The notes under the pieces: generated by a model
What the model saw: only the letters and a program-made list of their open reading frames with translations
Databases searched by the model: none
What the model was told of the DNA's origin: nothing
Translations under genes and position numbers: made by a program
Shown here: positions 25,065 through 32,446 of the stretch, piece after piece
How the letters are laid out: every line of letters starts with the position of its first letter
How positions within the stretch are numbered: the stretch's first letter is position 1
Assembly: GCA_965203685.1 (NCBI GenBank)
Contig: OZ241908.1
Coordinates: forward strand, 5,518,001-5,582,000
Source: VXYL01 sp965203685
GTDB lineage: Bacteria; Pseudomonadota; Gammaproteobacteria; Pseudomonadales; Azotimanducaceae
DNA length: 64,000 nucleotides
Direction: 5' to 3'

Positions 25065-26180
25065 GTGAGCATGGCATCGGACCAGACGGCAGATTGGGAT
25101 GACTATCGCGCGGCCGCCCTTGAGCGGGCCGCACAGCTCGGCAATCGTGGCCCTATGCGATTCGACGACAACGGGCGACTCGAACAGGACATTCTCGACG
25201 CCTATCGCGCCAACGGTTTCTACGTCTTCACGGGGGTCTTGTCGCAGGACGAGGTCGAGGACTTGAGGCGTGAATTCGATGCGATCCTCGACAACGCGCC
25301 GACCGAGCCAGATGCCAAGCTCGACAAGCACGGTGTCCCCGTCGAATTCCCGGGCTACTACACCATGTCGACAGACGACGATGGCTATGGTGGCGACGAC
25401 CGCGCCAAGCAGGCGGTGGTCGGCCTAGTCTCGCACCCGCTGATGATGATGGACTCGGCGCTGCGCGTTTACGGCCATCCGAAAATCCTGCGCATGGTCG
25501 CGAGCGTCAACGGGGCGGACTTCGTGCCGTTCCACGAGAGCATCTTCCACAAGGGTGCCGGGGAAGGCCCGCCGACCCGCTGGCACCAGGATGGGCGCAC
25601 CCACTGGACGGACGACGGCGTCGCGCTGGAGCAACCGGACGGATCCGGCAAAACCCACGGCTTCAACTTTTCCGTGTCCTGGTCCCACTGCACGCCGGAG
25701 AACTGCCTTTGGGTCGTCCCCGGCAGTCACCGCCGCTGGCGGCTTGCCAACGGCGGCAAGTTCCCGCCCATCACCGAACGCCTACCCGACGCCGTACCGG
25801 CCACCATGCAGCCCGGCGACTGCGTGATGGTCAACCGAAGCTCGTTGCACGGGTCGTATCCCAATCGGTCCCCCGAACGACGGATCACCATGGTCCTCGG
25901 CTTCCACAAGCGCGACTCCGCGATCGGGACATCGACCACCAACGTACATGCGTTCAAGAAGCCGGGCACTCAAAAAGCCGTGACGTACTCGACGGACTAC
26001 GTGCTCCGCCGGGCGCGGATGATCCCGTTGGCCATCGACGCGCGGCGTCAGCGATTCCCGGACGAGGAGCCTTTCGAATACGAGGGCAGCTACACCGGCG
26101 ACGCTGCGTGGAACGAGCAGACGCGGGCGGAAATCAGTCGGGAAGGCGACGAGTATTGGCAGCGGGACATCACGCTGTAA
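25065..26180 (+). CDS. phytanoyl-CoA dioxygenase family protein 2
   Basis: A 371-residue PhyH-fold dioxygenase. Iron ligands are His174 and Asp176 (RWHQDGRTHW) and His262 (SSLHGSYPN); Arg272/273 should contact 2-oxoglutarate. It shares long similarity with the PhyH at 50124 (GNRGPxRF near the start, HQDGxTHW, HGFNF, ENCLW/GNCLW, GDVTMVNR/GDCVMVNR), so the two are paralogues. The start is GTG 25065 with AAGGAGA upstream; ATG 25071 is an alternative. It is last of the yej-SDR gene cluster. Confidence 0.9.
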   Translation: MSMASDQTADWDDYRAAALERAAQLGNRGPMRFDDNGRLEQDILDAYRANGFYVFTGVLSQDEVEDLRREFDAILDNAPTEPDAKLDKHGVPVEFPGYYTMSTDDDGYGGDDRAKQAVVGLVSHPLMMMDSALRVYGHPKILRMVASVNGADFVPFHESIFHKGAGEGPPTRWHQDGRTHWTDDGVALEQPDGSGKTHGFNFSVSWSHCTPENCLWVVPGSHRRWRLANGGKFPPITERLPDAVPATMQPGDCVMVNRSSLHGSYPNRSPERRITMVLGFHKRDSAIGTSTTNVHAFKKPGTQKAVTYSTDYVLRRARMIPLAIDARRQRFPDEEPFEYEGSYTGDAAWNEQTRAEISREGDEYWQRDITL

Positions 26181-26205
26181 GACTCGGGCGGGTTAGGCCC
26201 ATTCC

Positions 26206-26231
26206 GGTGCGCGGGCGTCCTCGCCCGCAAT
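26206..26231 (+). repeat. dispersed palindrome, copy 5 (forward)
   Basis: The GGTGC, GCGGGCG, TCCT, CGCCCGC, AAT form, 25 bp after the phyH2 stop. It is followed after an 18-bp spacer (with GAGGCCGG) by a degenerate reverse copy at 26250. Confidence 0.8.
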
Positions 26232-26249
26232 GAACCCTCACGAGGCCGG

Positions 26250-26275
26250 AATGCGGGGCAAGGCCCGCACGCGCC
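26250..26275 (-). repeat. dispersed palindrome, copy 6 (reverse, degenerate)
   Basis: AATGCGGGGCAAGGCCCGC followed by ACGCGCC: a reverse partner of copy 5 whose arms keep pairing (GCGGG with CCCGC) although the centre differs. Retained pairing despite base changes suggests the hairpin matters more than its exact sequence. Confidence 0.55.
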
Positions 26276-26362
26276 GTCAAGATTCACCAGATCGTCTCCG
26301 CGCTCCGACGCATCTCGCAGGCTAGCAACCGAGTTGCTTTCGCAACCGCTATGGTCGGCAGT

Positions 26363-26656
26363 TCATACGCCGACCTCCGCGTGCCGCCAACGCGCCAGCC
26401 TCTCCGTCACGCGACGGCTAGGGCCGCCCGTGCTGTACGCACCCCTCGCTTTCCACGACATGGACTCCAAGTACGGTGCCGTTTCCCCAACAGCTCGGAT
26501 CAGTTCGTCGTGCTCGACCAGATACCACACGCCGCGCACAGGGAAGTTGACCCACACGTCCCGGCCGATCCACTCCCGCATGATTCTGAGCCGCCCCGGC
26601 TTGACCACCTTGAGCGTGCTTCCGCCTACGCGGACTCTACGAATCTCCCACGCCAT
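26363..26656 (-). CDS. hypothetical protein, 97 residues
   Basis: A small soluble protein starting MAWEIRRVRVGGSTLKVVKP, with IGRDVWVNFPVRGVWYLVEH in the middle and a basic C-terminus. Composition is protein-like (aromatic, evenly spaced hydrophobic residues), unlike the antisense frames around it. It lies 70 bp downstream of the PD-(D/E)XK gene on the same strand, so it may be its partner. I do not recognise the family. Confidence 0.5.
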   Translation of the reverse strand: MAWEIRRVRVGGSTLKVVKPGRLRIMREWIGRDVWVNFPVRGVWYLVEHDELIRAVGETAPYLESMSWKARGAYSTGGPSRRVTERLARWRHAEVGV

Positions 26657-26726
26657 CCAATTGCGCCAAGTCCGGTTCGCTAGTCTGCGACATCCGCGCC
26701 CGTTTCGACCACGCGGCCTCCGCCAC

Positions 26727-28115
26727 TCACCCCCCGGGGTGCTCTTCGGTTGTCGGGTCCGACCCCTGGGGCGGCGCGCGCTGTGCCCCCGCAGCCCCCG
26801 AAACGACCGGCTTGTCCACCATCTTCGGCGCGGCCGGCTGCCAGTTCCGCAGCCGCTGTCCCGCCTCGGCATAGAAACGCAGAACCGACTTCTCGAGTTC
26901 GTCGACGAACGTCTTGGCACCTGCGAAGCGGGCACCCGCGTCGCGCACCAGGCGCACCTCAAACACGTTCGGTGCGACTTTCGCGTTCGCCGCCTGCTGC
27001 AGCACGTCGGCATCGTTGCGGACGGCTGCGAGACTTTCCTGCGTCGCAGCCCGCCGCCCAGGCCAGACCGCCTTAACGTAAAGATCCGCAGGCTCGCTCG
27101 CCGCGAGTTGGCGTAGCAACCAGTTCGTCCGCGCTCTCGACGACTTCCGATCCTCGGGCGCGCGCAGCGCCATGGACACCTCGATCGAACGGGTCCTGAG
27201 GTCGGCCTCCACCTTCAGTGGTGCCGCCGCGTCGGGAACCGCGAACTCGACGGCAAGCCTCGACGTCTCGCGCAGCCGGTCCGCGTCGTCCGCGATCCGC
27301 CGTTGCGGATCCGACCCGTGGGCCCGCGGCAGCCGGATCGTCACGTTCGAATTCACGCTCGCCATGAGCTTCAGCGCAAGATCGCGGCACTCCTGGTGCC
27401 AGCTCGCGACTGTGTCCTTCACCACATCCGAGTTCCTCGGCAGCGAAGCGCCTGCGACGACCGACGTCACGACCTCCTTCCAGTTGGCGTCCATCCGGTC
27501 GAAGCGCATCACGCCCGTGCTAGGGTGATCGAGGAACCTCACCAGCTCCGCGAGCAGGAACCGCTGTTCCGGATCATCGACGCCCTTCGCCGCCAGAAGG
27601 ACCTTCGCGTGCGTCAGGATGCTCGTCCACGACCAGTGGTAAAGGTCGACACCACGAGGCATGCGCCCAATCCGCACGGGATGGTGATTGGGCACGGCCG
27701 CGAATTCGTTCGAGACCGTCACCACCGCGTCCACCCCGTTCGCCTTGGCCAGCTTCACGTATGCCGCCACCTGGTCCGGTTCCAGACGCGAACGTCGGAC
27801 CTTCGCCTCGACCAGCGCGCTCCAGGTCCGCCGACCGGTTTCGACCACCATCAAACCGTCCGGCCTCCCCGTCACGCCGTCCGGCGCGTTTTCGAGGACG
27901 ACCTCGGTGTAGCACCGCACCCGCGTGCGCACCCCAACACGCTGCCCAAGAGTGGCCAGGAGCGTACCCGCAAGGTCGTCCACGCTGGCCAGGCACGCCA
28001 GGAACACCGACAGCGCCCGTCCCTCCCTCGACGTCTCCGCCAAGACGGGAAATAGCCGCGCGGCCTCGCCACCCTTCAACTGTTCCGGCAACCCCTCCGG
28101 CATTCGCACCCCCAA
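26727..28115 (-). CDS. PD-(D/E)XK nuclease-fold protein of unknown function
   Basis: A 462-residue protein. Residues 1-60 (GGEAARLFPVLAETSREGRA, then FLACLASV) lead into a PD-(D/E)XK-like core: GRPDGLMVV supplies Asp, and SALVEAKVRRSRLEPDQV supplies Glu-x-Lys. A mostly helical region and a Pro/Ala-rich tail (from about 430) follow. This arrangement occurs in defence- or stress-related restriction-like proteins, but no partner methylase or ATPase is adjacent. It is divergent from the higBA remnant. The nuclease fold is inferred from motif spacing; activity is unproven. Confidence 0.7.
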   Translation of the reverse strand: MGVRMPEGLPEQLKGGEAARLFPVLAETSREGRALSVFLACLASVDDLAGTLLATLGQRVGVRTRVRCYTEVVLENAPDGVTGRPDGLMVVETGRRTWSALVEAKVRRSRLEPDQVAAYVKLAKANGVDAVVTVSNEFAAVPNHHPVRIGRMPRGVDLYHWSWTSILTHAKVLLAAKGVDDPEQRFLLAELVRFLDHPSTGVMRFDRMDANWKEVVTSVVAGASLPRNSDVVKDTVASWHQECRDLALKLMASVNSNVTIRLPRAHGSDPQRRIADDADRLRETSRLAVEFAVPDAAAPLKVEADLRTRSIEVSMALRAPEDRKSSRARTNWLLRQLAASEPADLYVKAVWPGRRAATQESLAAVRNDADVLQQAANAKVAPNVFEVRLVRDAGARFAGAKTFVDELEKSVLRFYAEAGQRLRNWQPAAPKMVDKPVVSGAAGAQRAPPQGSDPTTEEHPGG

Positions 28116-28169
28116 ACCTGCGCCCTCGACAGTCTACCGCCCTGTAATCCGCATTGGCTCCCCCAGCAG

Positions 28170-28439
28170 ATCGTCCACCGCGGCCTCCGGCGCTTCCACG
28201 AATCCGGCGACGCCAGGCGTCTCAACCCGAACTGGCTGCCCCGGATCCGGCGCGTGCTGACCGCCTTGGCCCAGGCGAACGCCCCGCAGGACTTGGACAT
28301 TCCCGGATTCGGGCTGCATCCGCTCAAGGGCGACCGCCGTGGCCAATGGGGCGTTACCGTCTCGGGCAACTGGCGCATCGTGTTCAAGTTCGACGACGGT
28401 CGCCCGGTGGACGTGGATCTCGTCGACTACCACCAAGGA
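28170..28439 (+). pseudogene. higB: higB-like toxin gene, damaged at both ends
   Basis: The reading frame encodes HRGLRRFHESGDARRLNPNW, RIRRVLTALAQANAPQDLDI, HPLKGDRRGQWGVTVSGNW and RIVFKFDDGRPVDVDLVDYH, a nearly complete HigB/RelE-type toxin. No ATG, GTG or TTG exists in frame before HRGL; the first in-frame start is GTG 28254, which would remove about a third of the protein. The normal stop after VDYH is also absent, so the frame runs on across higA to 28712. The N-terminal MIKSF-type motif is missing. The toxin is probably dead, or depends on a rare start (ATC at 28170). Confidence 0.6.
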
Positions 28440-28446
28440 GGATCCC

Positions 28447-28770
28447 ATGGCCGATATGCACGATCCCGCGCACCCGGGAGAGATCATCCGCAAGGCGATC
28501 GACGCCGAAGGCTGGACCATCCGCCACACGGCGGAGCGTCTCGGCGTCGCCCGCGTCACGCTCCAGCGCGTCCTCGGTTGCCGCGCCGCAGTGTCCCCGC
28601 GCATGGCGCTCGCCCTCGAGGGCATCGGTTGGAGCAACGCTGCATTCTGGATCCGTCTGCAGGGCCAGTTCGATCTGGCGAAGGCGCGACGCGACGCCGG
28701 GCCTCCCGTTAAGCAAAATGCGGACGTGGACGTCCGCGTACCATCCCTACGGCGGCGGCAGCGGCAATGA
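28447..28770 (+). CDS. higA: HigA-type antitoxin (XRE family) with repeat-derived tail
   Basis: A 107-residue antitoxin: HPGEIIRKAIDAEGWTIRHT, AERLGVARVTLQRVLGC (helix-turn-helix) and MALALEGIGWSNAAFWIRLQ are classic HigA. A strong AAGGAGGA precedes the ATG. The last part, NADVDVRVPSLRRRQRQ, is encoded by the dispersed palindrome at 28717 and overlaps the 3' end of the opposite NDUFA9-like gene, so the palindrome replaced the original stop. The HTH and toxin-binding regions look intact although the toxin gene is damaged. Confidence 0.82.
   Translation: MADMHDPAHPGEIIRKAIDAEGWTIRHTAERLGVARVTLQRVLGCRAAVSPRMALALEGIGWSNAAFWIRLQGQFDLAKARRDAGPPVKQNADVDVRVPSLRRRQRQ
28717..28742 (-). repeat. dispersed palindrome, copy 7 (reverse), inside higA
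   Basis: AAT, GCGGACGTGGACGTCCGC (perfect 8-bp arms, 2-bp centre), GTACC. It lies within the higA reading frame and contributes the residues NADVDVRVP. It also sits at the convergent ends of higA and the NDUFA9-like gene, where its hairpin could stop transcription from either side. Confidence 0.8.
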
Positions 28771-29631
28771 AATTCGTGCCAAGGTTTCGGTTAGCCCAGT
28801 CAACCGGATGCCCAAGGCGTTAGCAGCGGGTTCGGGGTCGATGTCGTCGTCGTGGTCTAGTACGCCGAGCATGTCCGCGGTGAGCGGCGGATTCCTGATG
28901 AACGTCCCGAGCAGTGCGGCCAAGCCATAGCCGACCTCCACCGGCAATGAGACGGTTCGGGTGCCCACGGCCGAGGCGACCTCGATCAGCTGGCTGCGCG
29001 GCAGGGATTGCGGCCCGGCGAGTTCGAGGACGCCGGTCGGGGCATCCGGCGCCAGGCCGGCGAACACCGCTTCGACCACGTCGCCGGCATAGATCGGTTG
29101 TTCCATGCTGCCGGCACGGAACGTGAGCGCCACGCTCTTGCGGGCGTTCTTGAGGAGACTCGCCGCGGCGTAGTCCCCTTCGCCGAGCACCATGGGTACG
29201 CGCAGGATCAGGCTCGGGATCGGTCCGCGTGCGAGGATCGACTCGGCCTCGGCCTTTGAGGCTAGGCACCGATTGCGCGAGCCCGCCTCGGCGCCGAGGA
29301 TCGACAGGTACACGATGCGGTTAACCGCCGCGTTGGTCGCGGCCTCGAGCAGGGCTTGCGTGGCTTCCACGTGCGCGGACCGATACGTGGCACCGCCGCC
29401 TTCCTTGATGATGCCGACCAGGTGGACGATCGCGTCGCAGGTCGCACAGGCGTCGGTGAGGCCAGCGATGTCGCCGTAGTCCACGATCCGGACATCCGGG
29501 TGGGCAGCGACCTGGGACGCCGCACGCTCCGACCGGACGATGGCCCGCGTGGTCCACGACTTGGCGGTGGCAGCGGCCAGCAGACGCCGGCCCAAGTGCC
29601 CATTGGCACCGGTGACAAGAAGCGTGGGCAC
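28747..29631 (-). CDS. NAD(P)-binding NDUFA9/epimerase-like protein
   Basis: A 294-residue atypical SDR. It opens MPTLLVTGANGHLGRRLLAA (TGxxGxxG nucleotide site), then AIVHLVGIIKEGGG, RIVYLSILGAE, and ILRVPMVLGEGDYAAASLLK. The arrangement matches the complex I NDUFA9-like/NmrA group rather than sugar epimerases; the classical Tyr-x3-Lys is not obvious. It overlaps higA by 24 bp at its 3' end and follows the BtrH-like gene by 18 bp on the same strand. Confidence 0.85.
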   Translation of the reverse strand: MPTLLVTGANGHLGRRLLAAATAKSWTTRAIVRSERAASQVAAHPDVRIVDYGDIAGLTDACATCDAIVHLVGIIKEGGGATYRSAHVEATQALLEAATNAAVNRIVYLSILGAEAGSRNRCLASKAEAESILARGPIPSLILRVPMVLGEGDYAAASLLKNARKSVALTFRAGSMEQPIYAGDVVEAVFAGLAPDAPTGVLELAGPQSLPRSQLIEVASAVGTRTVSLPVEVGYGLAALLGTFIRNPPLTADMLGVLDHDDDIDPEPAANALGIRLTGLTETLARISLPLPPP

Positions 29632-29649
29632 GAGACTTACGTGCGCGTT

Positions 29650-30564
29650 CTAGGCGCGCATTTCAGCGATCCGCTCTACACACCGGCTCTCGAGATCGCG
29701 CGCCTTGGTGACCAGCAGGTGCTTCTGCTCGGCCTTCGCCGTCTTGTCGGAGGCGCGATAGAGGAGCCTCGACAGGGCCCGGTAATCGACCGCGAGAAGA
29801 CGCGCGCGCTGCCGATCAATGGCGCCCGGAAACTCTGCCGCGGCAACGCTTTGGAAGTAGTCGCCGGCCCGTTCGCGGCATTCCGCCCAGACCACGGCAT
29901 TCCACCAATTCCCGTGCTCGTCCGCGTGGCCGGCGTCGATCGCACTGAGCCAATTGGCGTAGGCCTGGGCCCCGAGCCCGTAGTGGTCTTCCACGTAACG
30001 GTCCGAGTTCTCCCACACCTCAACCGCGAAATCGAGCGCCTCGTGGACGGGCGCCTTGGAGGGCGGCGGGCCTTGAGTGAACTTGAAGAACGTCACCGGT
30101 GGACCGGCGGCGTATTCCTTCCAGGAACCGAACGTCAGCCGGCCAGGCGTGCTGTCGACGGCCGCACTCCAAGGCTGCGCCGCGATGAAGCCTTCATCGT
30201 CGTAGCCGAGCAGCAACTGGTTATCGAGGTTCAATAGCGAGCAAACCGCGCCGTCGTCCATGGCGCTCTTGACCTTGTCTTCAAGCTCGGCCTTCTCGTC
30301 CGCCGTGCTGGTAGCCGCGAGCAGCGTGCCGAGCGGCTCCATGGCGAGGCCCAGGTTGGCGACGAGGCGCATGAACGTCTCGTAGTTCCAGACGTACGGC
30401 CCGCTCGGACACAGCTCCTCGTGGATGTTGATGACGAATGCATGTCCCGACACCACGAAGGCTTCTGCGGCGGTGTGGTCCATGCCGAAATGGTCGAGTG
30501 CGCCCTTGACCACCCCCATGAGCGAGGTGTCGTACGGCGGTTGTTCGAGGCCTGCGACCTGCAT
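29650..30564 (-). CDS. BtrH N-terminal-like / DUF4872-type protein
   Basis: A 304-residue protein. The N-terminus SLMGVVKGALDHFGMDHTAA and AFVVSGHAFVINIHEELCPS resemble BtrH N-terminal domains, which in butirosin synthesis act as acyltransferase/peptidase-like modules. PGRLTFGSWKEYAAGPPVTF and a helical C-terminus (ALSRLLYRASDKTAKAEQKH) follow. The catalytic Cys of the family is not evident near the N-terminus. The ATG 30564 is preceded by GGGGGAGC. Only 37 bp separate it from the divergent phosphatidyltransferase. The functional assignment is tentative. Confidence 0.55.
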   Translation of the reverse strand: MQVAGLEQPPYDTSLMGVVKGALDHFGMDHTAAEAFVVSGHAFVINIHEELCPSGPYVWNYETFMRLVANLGLAMEPLGTLLAATSTADEKAELEDKVKSAMDDGAVCSLLNLDNQLLLGYDDEGFIAAQPWSAAVDSTPGRLTFGSWKEYAAGPPVTFFKFTQGPPPSKAPVHEALDFAVEVWENSDRYVEDHYGLGAQAYANWLSAIDAGHADEHGNWWNAVVWAECRERAGDYFQSVAAAEFPGAIDRQRARLLAVDYRALSRLLYRASDKTAKAEQKHLLVTKARDLESRCVERIAEMRA

Positions 30565-30601
30565 GCCTTCGCTCCCCCTAAGAGAAAGACCGGGTAGCAT
30601 A

Positions 30602-31237
30602 ATGCAAGAGCAACGCCTTGGGCCCCTTGATCGCGTGGACGACTCTTCGCTGCCGCCGGACGCACGCAACCGCTTGCTGACGCTGGCCAATGCCATCTCC
30701 GGCGCTCGCCTCGTCGCGGCTCCGTTTTCCCTGGCCGCCGTGCTTGGCGGCCAGTGGCTCATCGCTGCCGGCATCTTCCTCGCCGCGGTGGCGAGCGACT
30801 TCCTCGACGGCATAGTCGCCCGGCGAACCGACACGGTGTCGGCCGTCGGCGGCGTTCTCGACCATACGGCCGACGCGGTGTTCGTCACGCTCACCTTGTG
30901 GGGGATCGCCTACGGCGAAGCGCAGGTTCGCAGCGACGTCGTGCCGGGCATCCTGCCGCTGTTCATCGCGTTGGCATTCCTGCAGTACCTGCTCGACTCG
31001 AAGGCGCTGGCCGGCCAACCGCTGCGCACCAGCGTGCTCGGGCGCATCAACGGTATCGCCTACTTCGTGGTGGTCGGCGTGGTGGTCATTCGCAACGCGC
31101 TGGGAATCGGCTGGCTGCCTGACGAGGTCATCTACTGGGCTTGTCTTGCGGTGGTGCTCTCGACGTTGATCTCCATGCTCGACCGACTGCGAACACTGAT
31201 GAAGACGCCACCACCTGAGGGGAATAACGACTCATGA
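30602..31237 (+). CDS. CDP-alcohol phosphatidyltransferase
   Basis: A 211-residue membrane enzyme. The full CDP-alcohol signature is present: SDFLDGIVARR with the two Asp, then GGVLDHTAD with the remaining two Asp at the exact D-x2-DG-x2-AR-x8-G-x3-D-x3-D spacing. About five membrane helices follow and precede it. It moves a phosphatidyl group to an alcohol such as glycerol phosphate or inositol phosphate. The gene overlaps the LLM gene (ATGA) and diverges from the BtrH-like gene; TAGCATAAT just before the start resembles a -10 box. Confidence 0.9.
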   Translation: MQEQRLGPLDRVDDSSLPPDARNRLLTLANAISGARLVAAPFSLAAVLGGQWLIAAGIFLAAVASDFLDGIVARRTDTVSAVGGVLDHTADAVFVTLTLWGIAYGEAQVRSDVVPGILPLFIALAFLQYLLDSKALAGQPLRTSVLGRINGIAYFVVVGVVVIRNALGIGWLPDEVIYWACLAVVLSTLISMLDRLRTLMKTPPPEGNNDS

Positions 31238-32043
31238 AAATCGGCCTTTTCGGCATCGGCTCCGGCATCTGCGCGGATCCCGCCGTTGCCAAACGCATCG
31301 CCCAGCGCGCCGAGGCACTCGGCTTCGACTCCCTGTGGACCGGCGAGCACGTTGTGCTGCCGGATCCACGCGAAGCGCCGTCCCCTGCGCCGCCGGACTT
31401 CGCGATGCTGCATCCATCCACCTCACTCGCCTTCCTCGCCGGCGTGACCGACCGCGTCAAGCTCGGCACCGGCATCACCTTGATCGCCCAGCGCAACCCC
31501 GTTGTGCTCGCCAAGGAGATGGCCAGCCTCGACGTGGTCTCCGGCGGCCGGTTGCTCCTCGGCATCGGGGCCGGCTACCTGCACCAGGAATTCGCGGCCT
31601 TGGGCGTAAACTTCCGTCAACGCGGCGCCCGCACGGACGAGTATGTCGCCGCCATGCGTGCACTGTGGAACGACGACCAGCCGGCTTTCCAGGGACGGTT
31701 CGTCAGCTTCGACAACATCCAGGCCATGCCACGACCGGTCCAGGAAGGCGGTCCGCCCATCATCGTCGGCGGCGCTAGCGATGCCGCTCTCAAGCGCACG
31801 GTCGACTACGCACAGGGGTGGTACGGCTTCGCGCTCGACGTAGCGCAGACCGCCGCGGTCCTCGAGCGACTCCGGGGTTTCGGCGGCGATGGCCTGGAGG
31901 TCAGCGTGACGCCGTCGGTGCGGTTGGACGCCGATGTCGTCGCCCAGTACGCCGACCTCGGCGTGCACCGGCTGATCGCGCTGATGCCGCAAACCGAGGC
32001 ACGCACCATGGGGGCGCTCGAGGAGATGGCCGCCCTGATGTGA
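31234..32043 (+). CDS. LLM-class (luciferase-like) oxidoreductase
   Basis: A 269-residue TIM-barrel flavin or F420 enzyme. MKIGLFGIGSGICADPAVAK, LGFDSLWTGEHVVLPD, LGTGITLIAQRNPVVLAKEM, GGRLLLGIGAGYLHQEFAAL and GPPIIVGGASDAALKR follow the LLM family with TIGR-type F420 features. It overlaps the phosphatidyltransferase gene by 4 bp, so the two are coupled. Substrate and flavin type cannot be decided here. Confidence 0.9.
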   Translation: MKIGLFGIGSGICADPAVAKRIAQRAEALGFDSLWTGEHVVLPDPREAPSPAPPDFAMLHPSTSLAFLAGVTDRVKLGTGITLIAQRNPVVLAKEMASLDVVSGGRLLLGIGAGYLHQEFAALGVNFRQRGARTDEYVAAMRALWNDDQPAFQGRFVSFDNIQAMPRPVQEGGPPIIVGGASDAALKRTVDYAQGWYGFALDVAQTAAVLERLRGFGGDGLEVSVTPSVRLDADVVAQYADLGVHRLIALMPQTEARTMGALEEMAALM

Positions 32044-32117
32044 CGCGCCAAGTTGCCTCGCGCGATTCGCTTGAGTTTATGCTTCGTGTCCCGCGTCTGA
32101 TCAACAACGGAATACCG

Positions 32118-32438
32118 ATGATCGTCACCACCACGCCGTCCATCGAAGACAAGAGCATTCGCCAATACCACGGCATCGTCACCGGTGAAGCCATCGTGGG
32201 CGCGAACATCTTCCGCGACTTCTTCGCCGGCATTCGCGACATCGTCGGCGGCCGGTCGCAGGCGTACGAAGCCGAACTCGCCAAGGCTCGTGAGATCGCC
32301 TTGGGAGAGATGACCGACGAAGCGGCCACGCATGGCGCCAACGCGGTCGTCGGTGTCGACCTCGACTACGAGGTGGTCGGCCAAGGCGGCAGCATGCTCA
32401 TGGTCTCCGCCAGCGGCACGGCGGTGACGGTTAGATAG
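32118..32438 (+). CDS. YbjQ-family (UPF0145) heavy-metal-binding-like protein
   Basis: A 106-residue protein: MIVTTTPSIEDKSIRQYHGI, VTGEAIVGANIFRDFFAGIR, DIVGGRSQAYEAELAKAREI and THGANAVVGVDLDYEVVG are diagnostic for UPF0145/YbjQ, which forms a pentameric ring. The ATG 32118 is the standard family start; an upstream in-frame ATG at about 32079 would add LRVPRLINNGIP. Function in this family remains unclear. It lies 8 bp upstream of the PhyH-HEAT gene. Confidence 0.92.
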   Translation: MIVTTTPSIEDKSIRQYHGIVTGEAIVGANIFRDFFAGIRDIVGGRSQAYEAELAKAREIALGEMTDEAATHGANAVVGVDLDYEVVGQGGSMLMVSASGTAVTVR

Positions 32439-32446
32439 ACGGACCC

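Noticed and set aside
28254..28712. Reading frame from GTG 28254 taken as a complete gene
   Set aside because: Its first part is the inner and C-terminal part of a HigB toxin and its second half is a shadow of higA; treated as a damaged higB instead.
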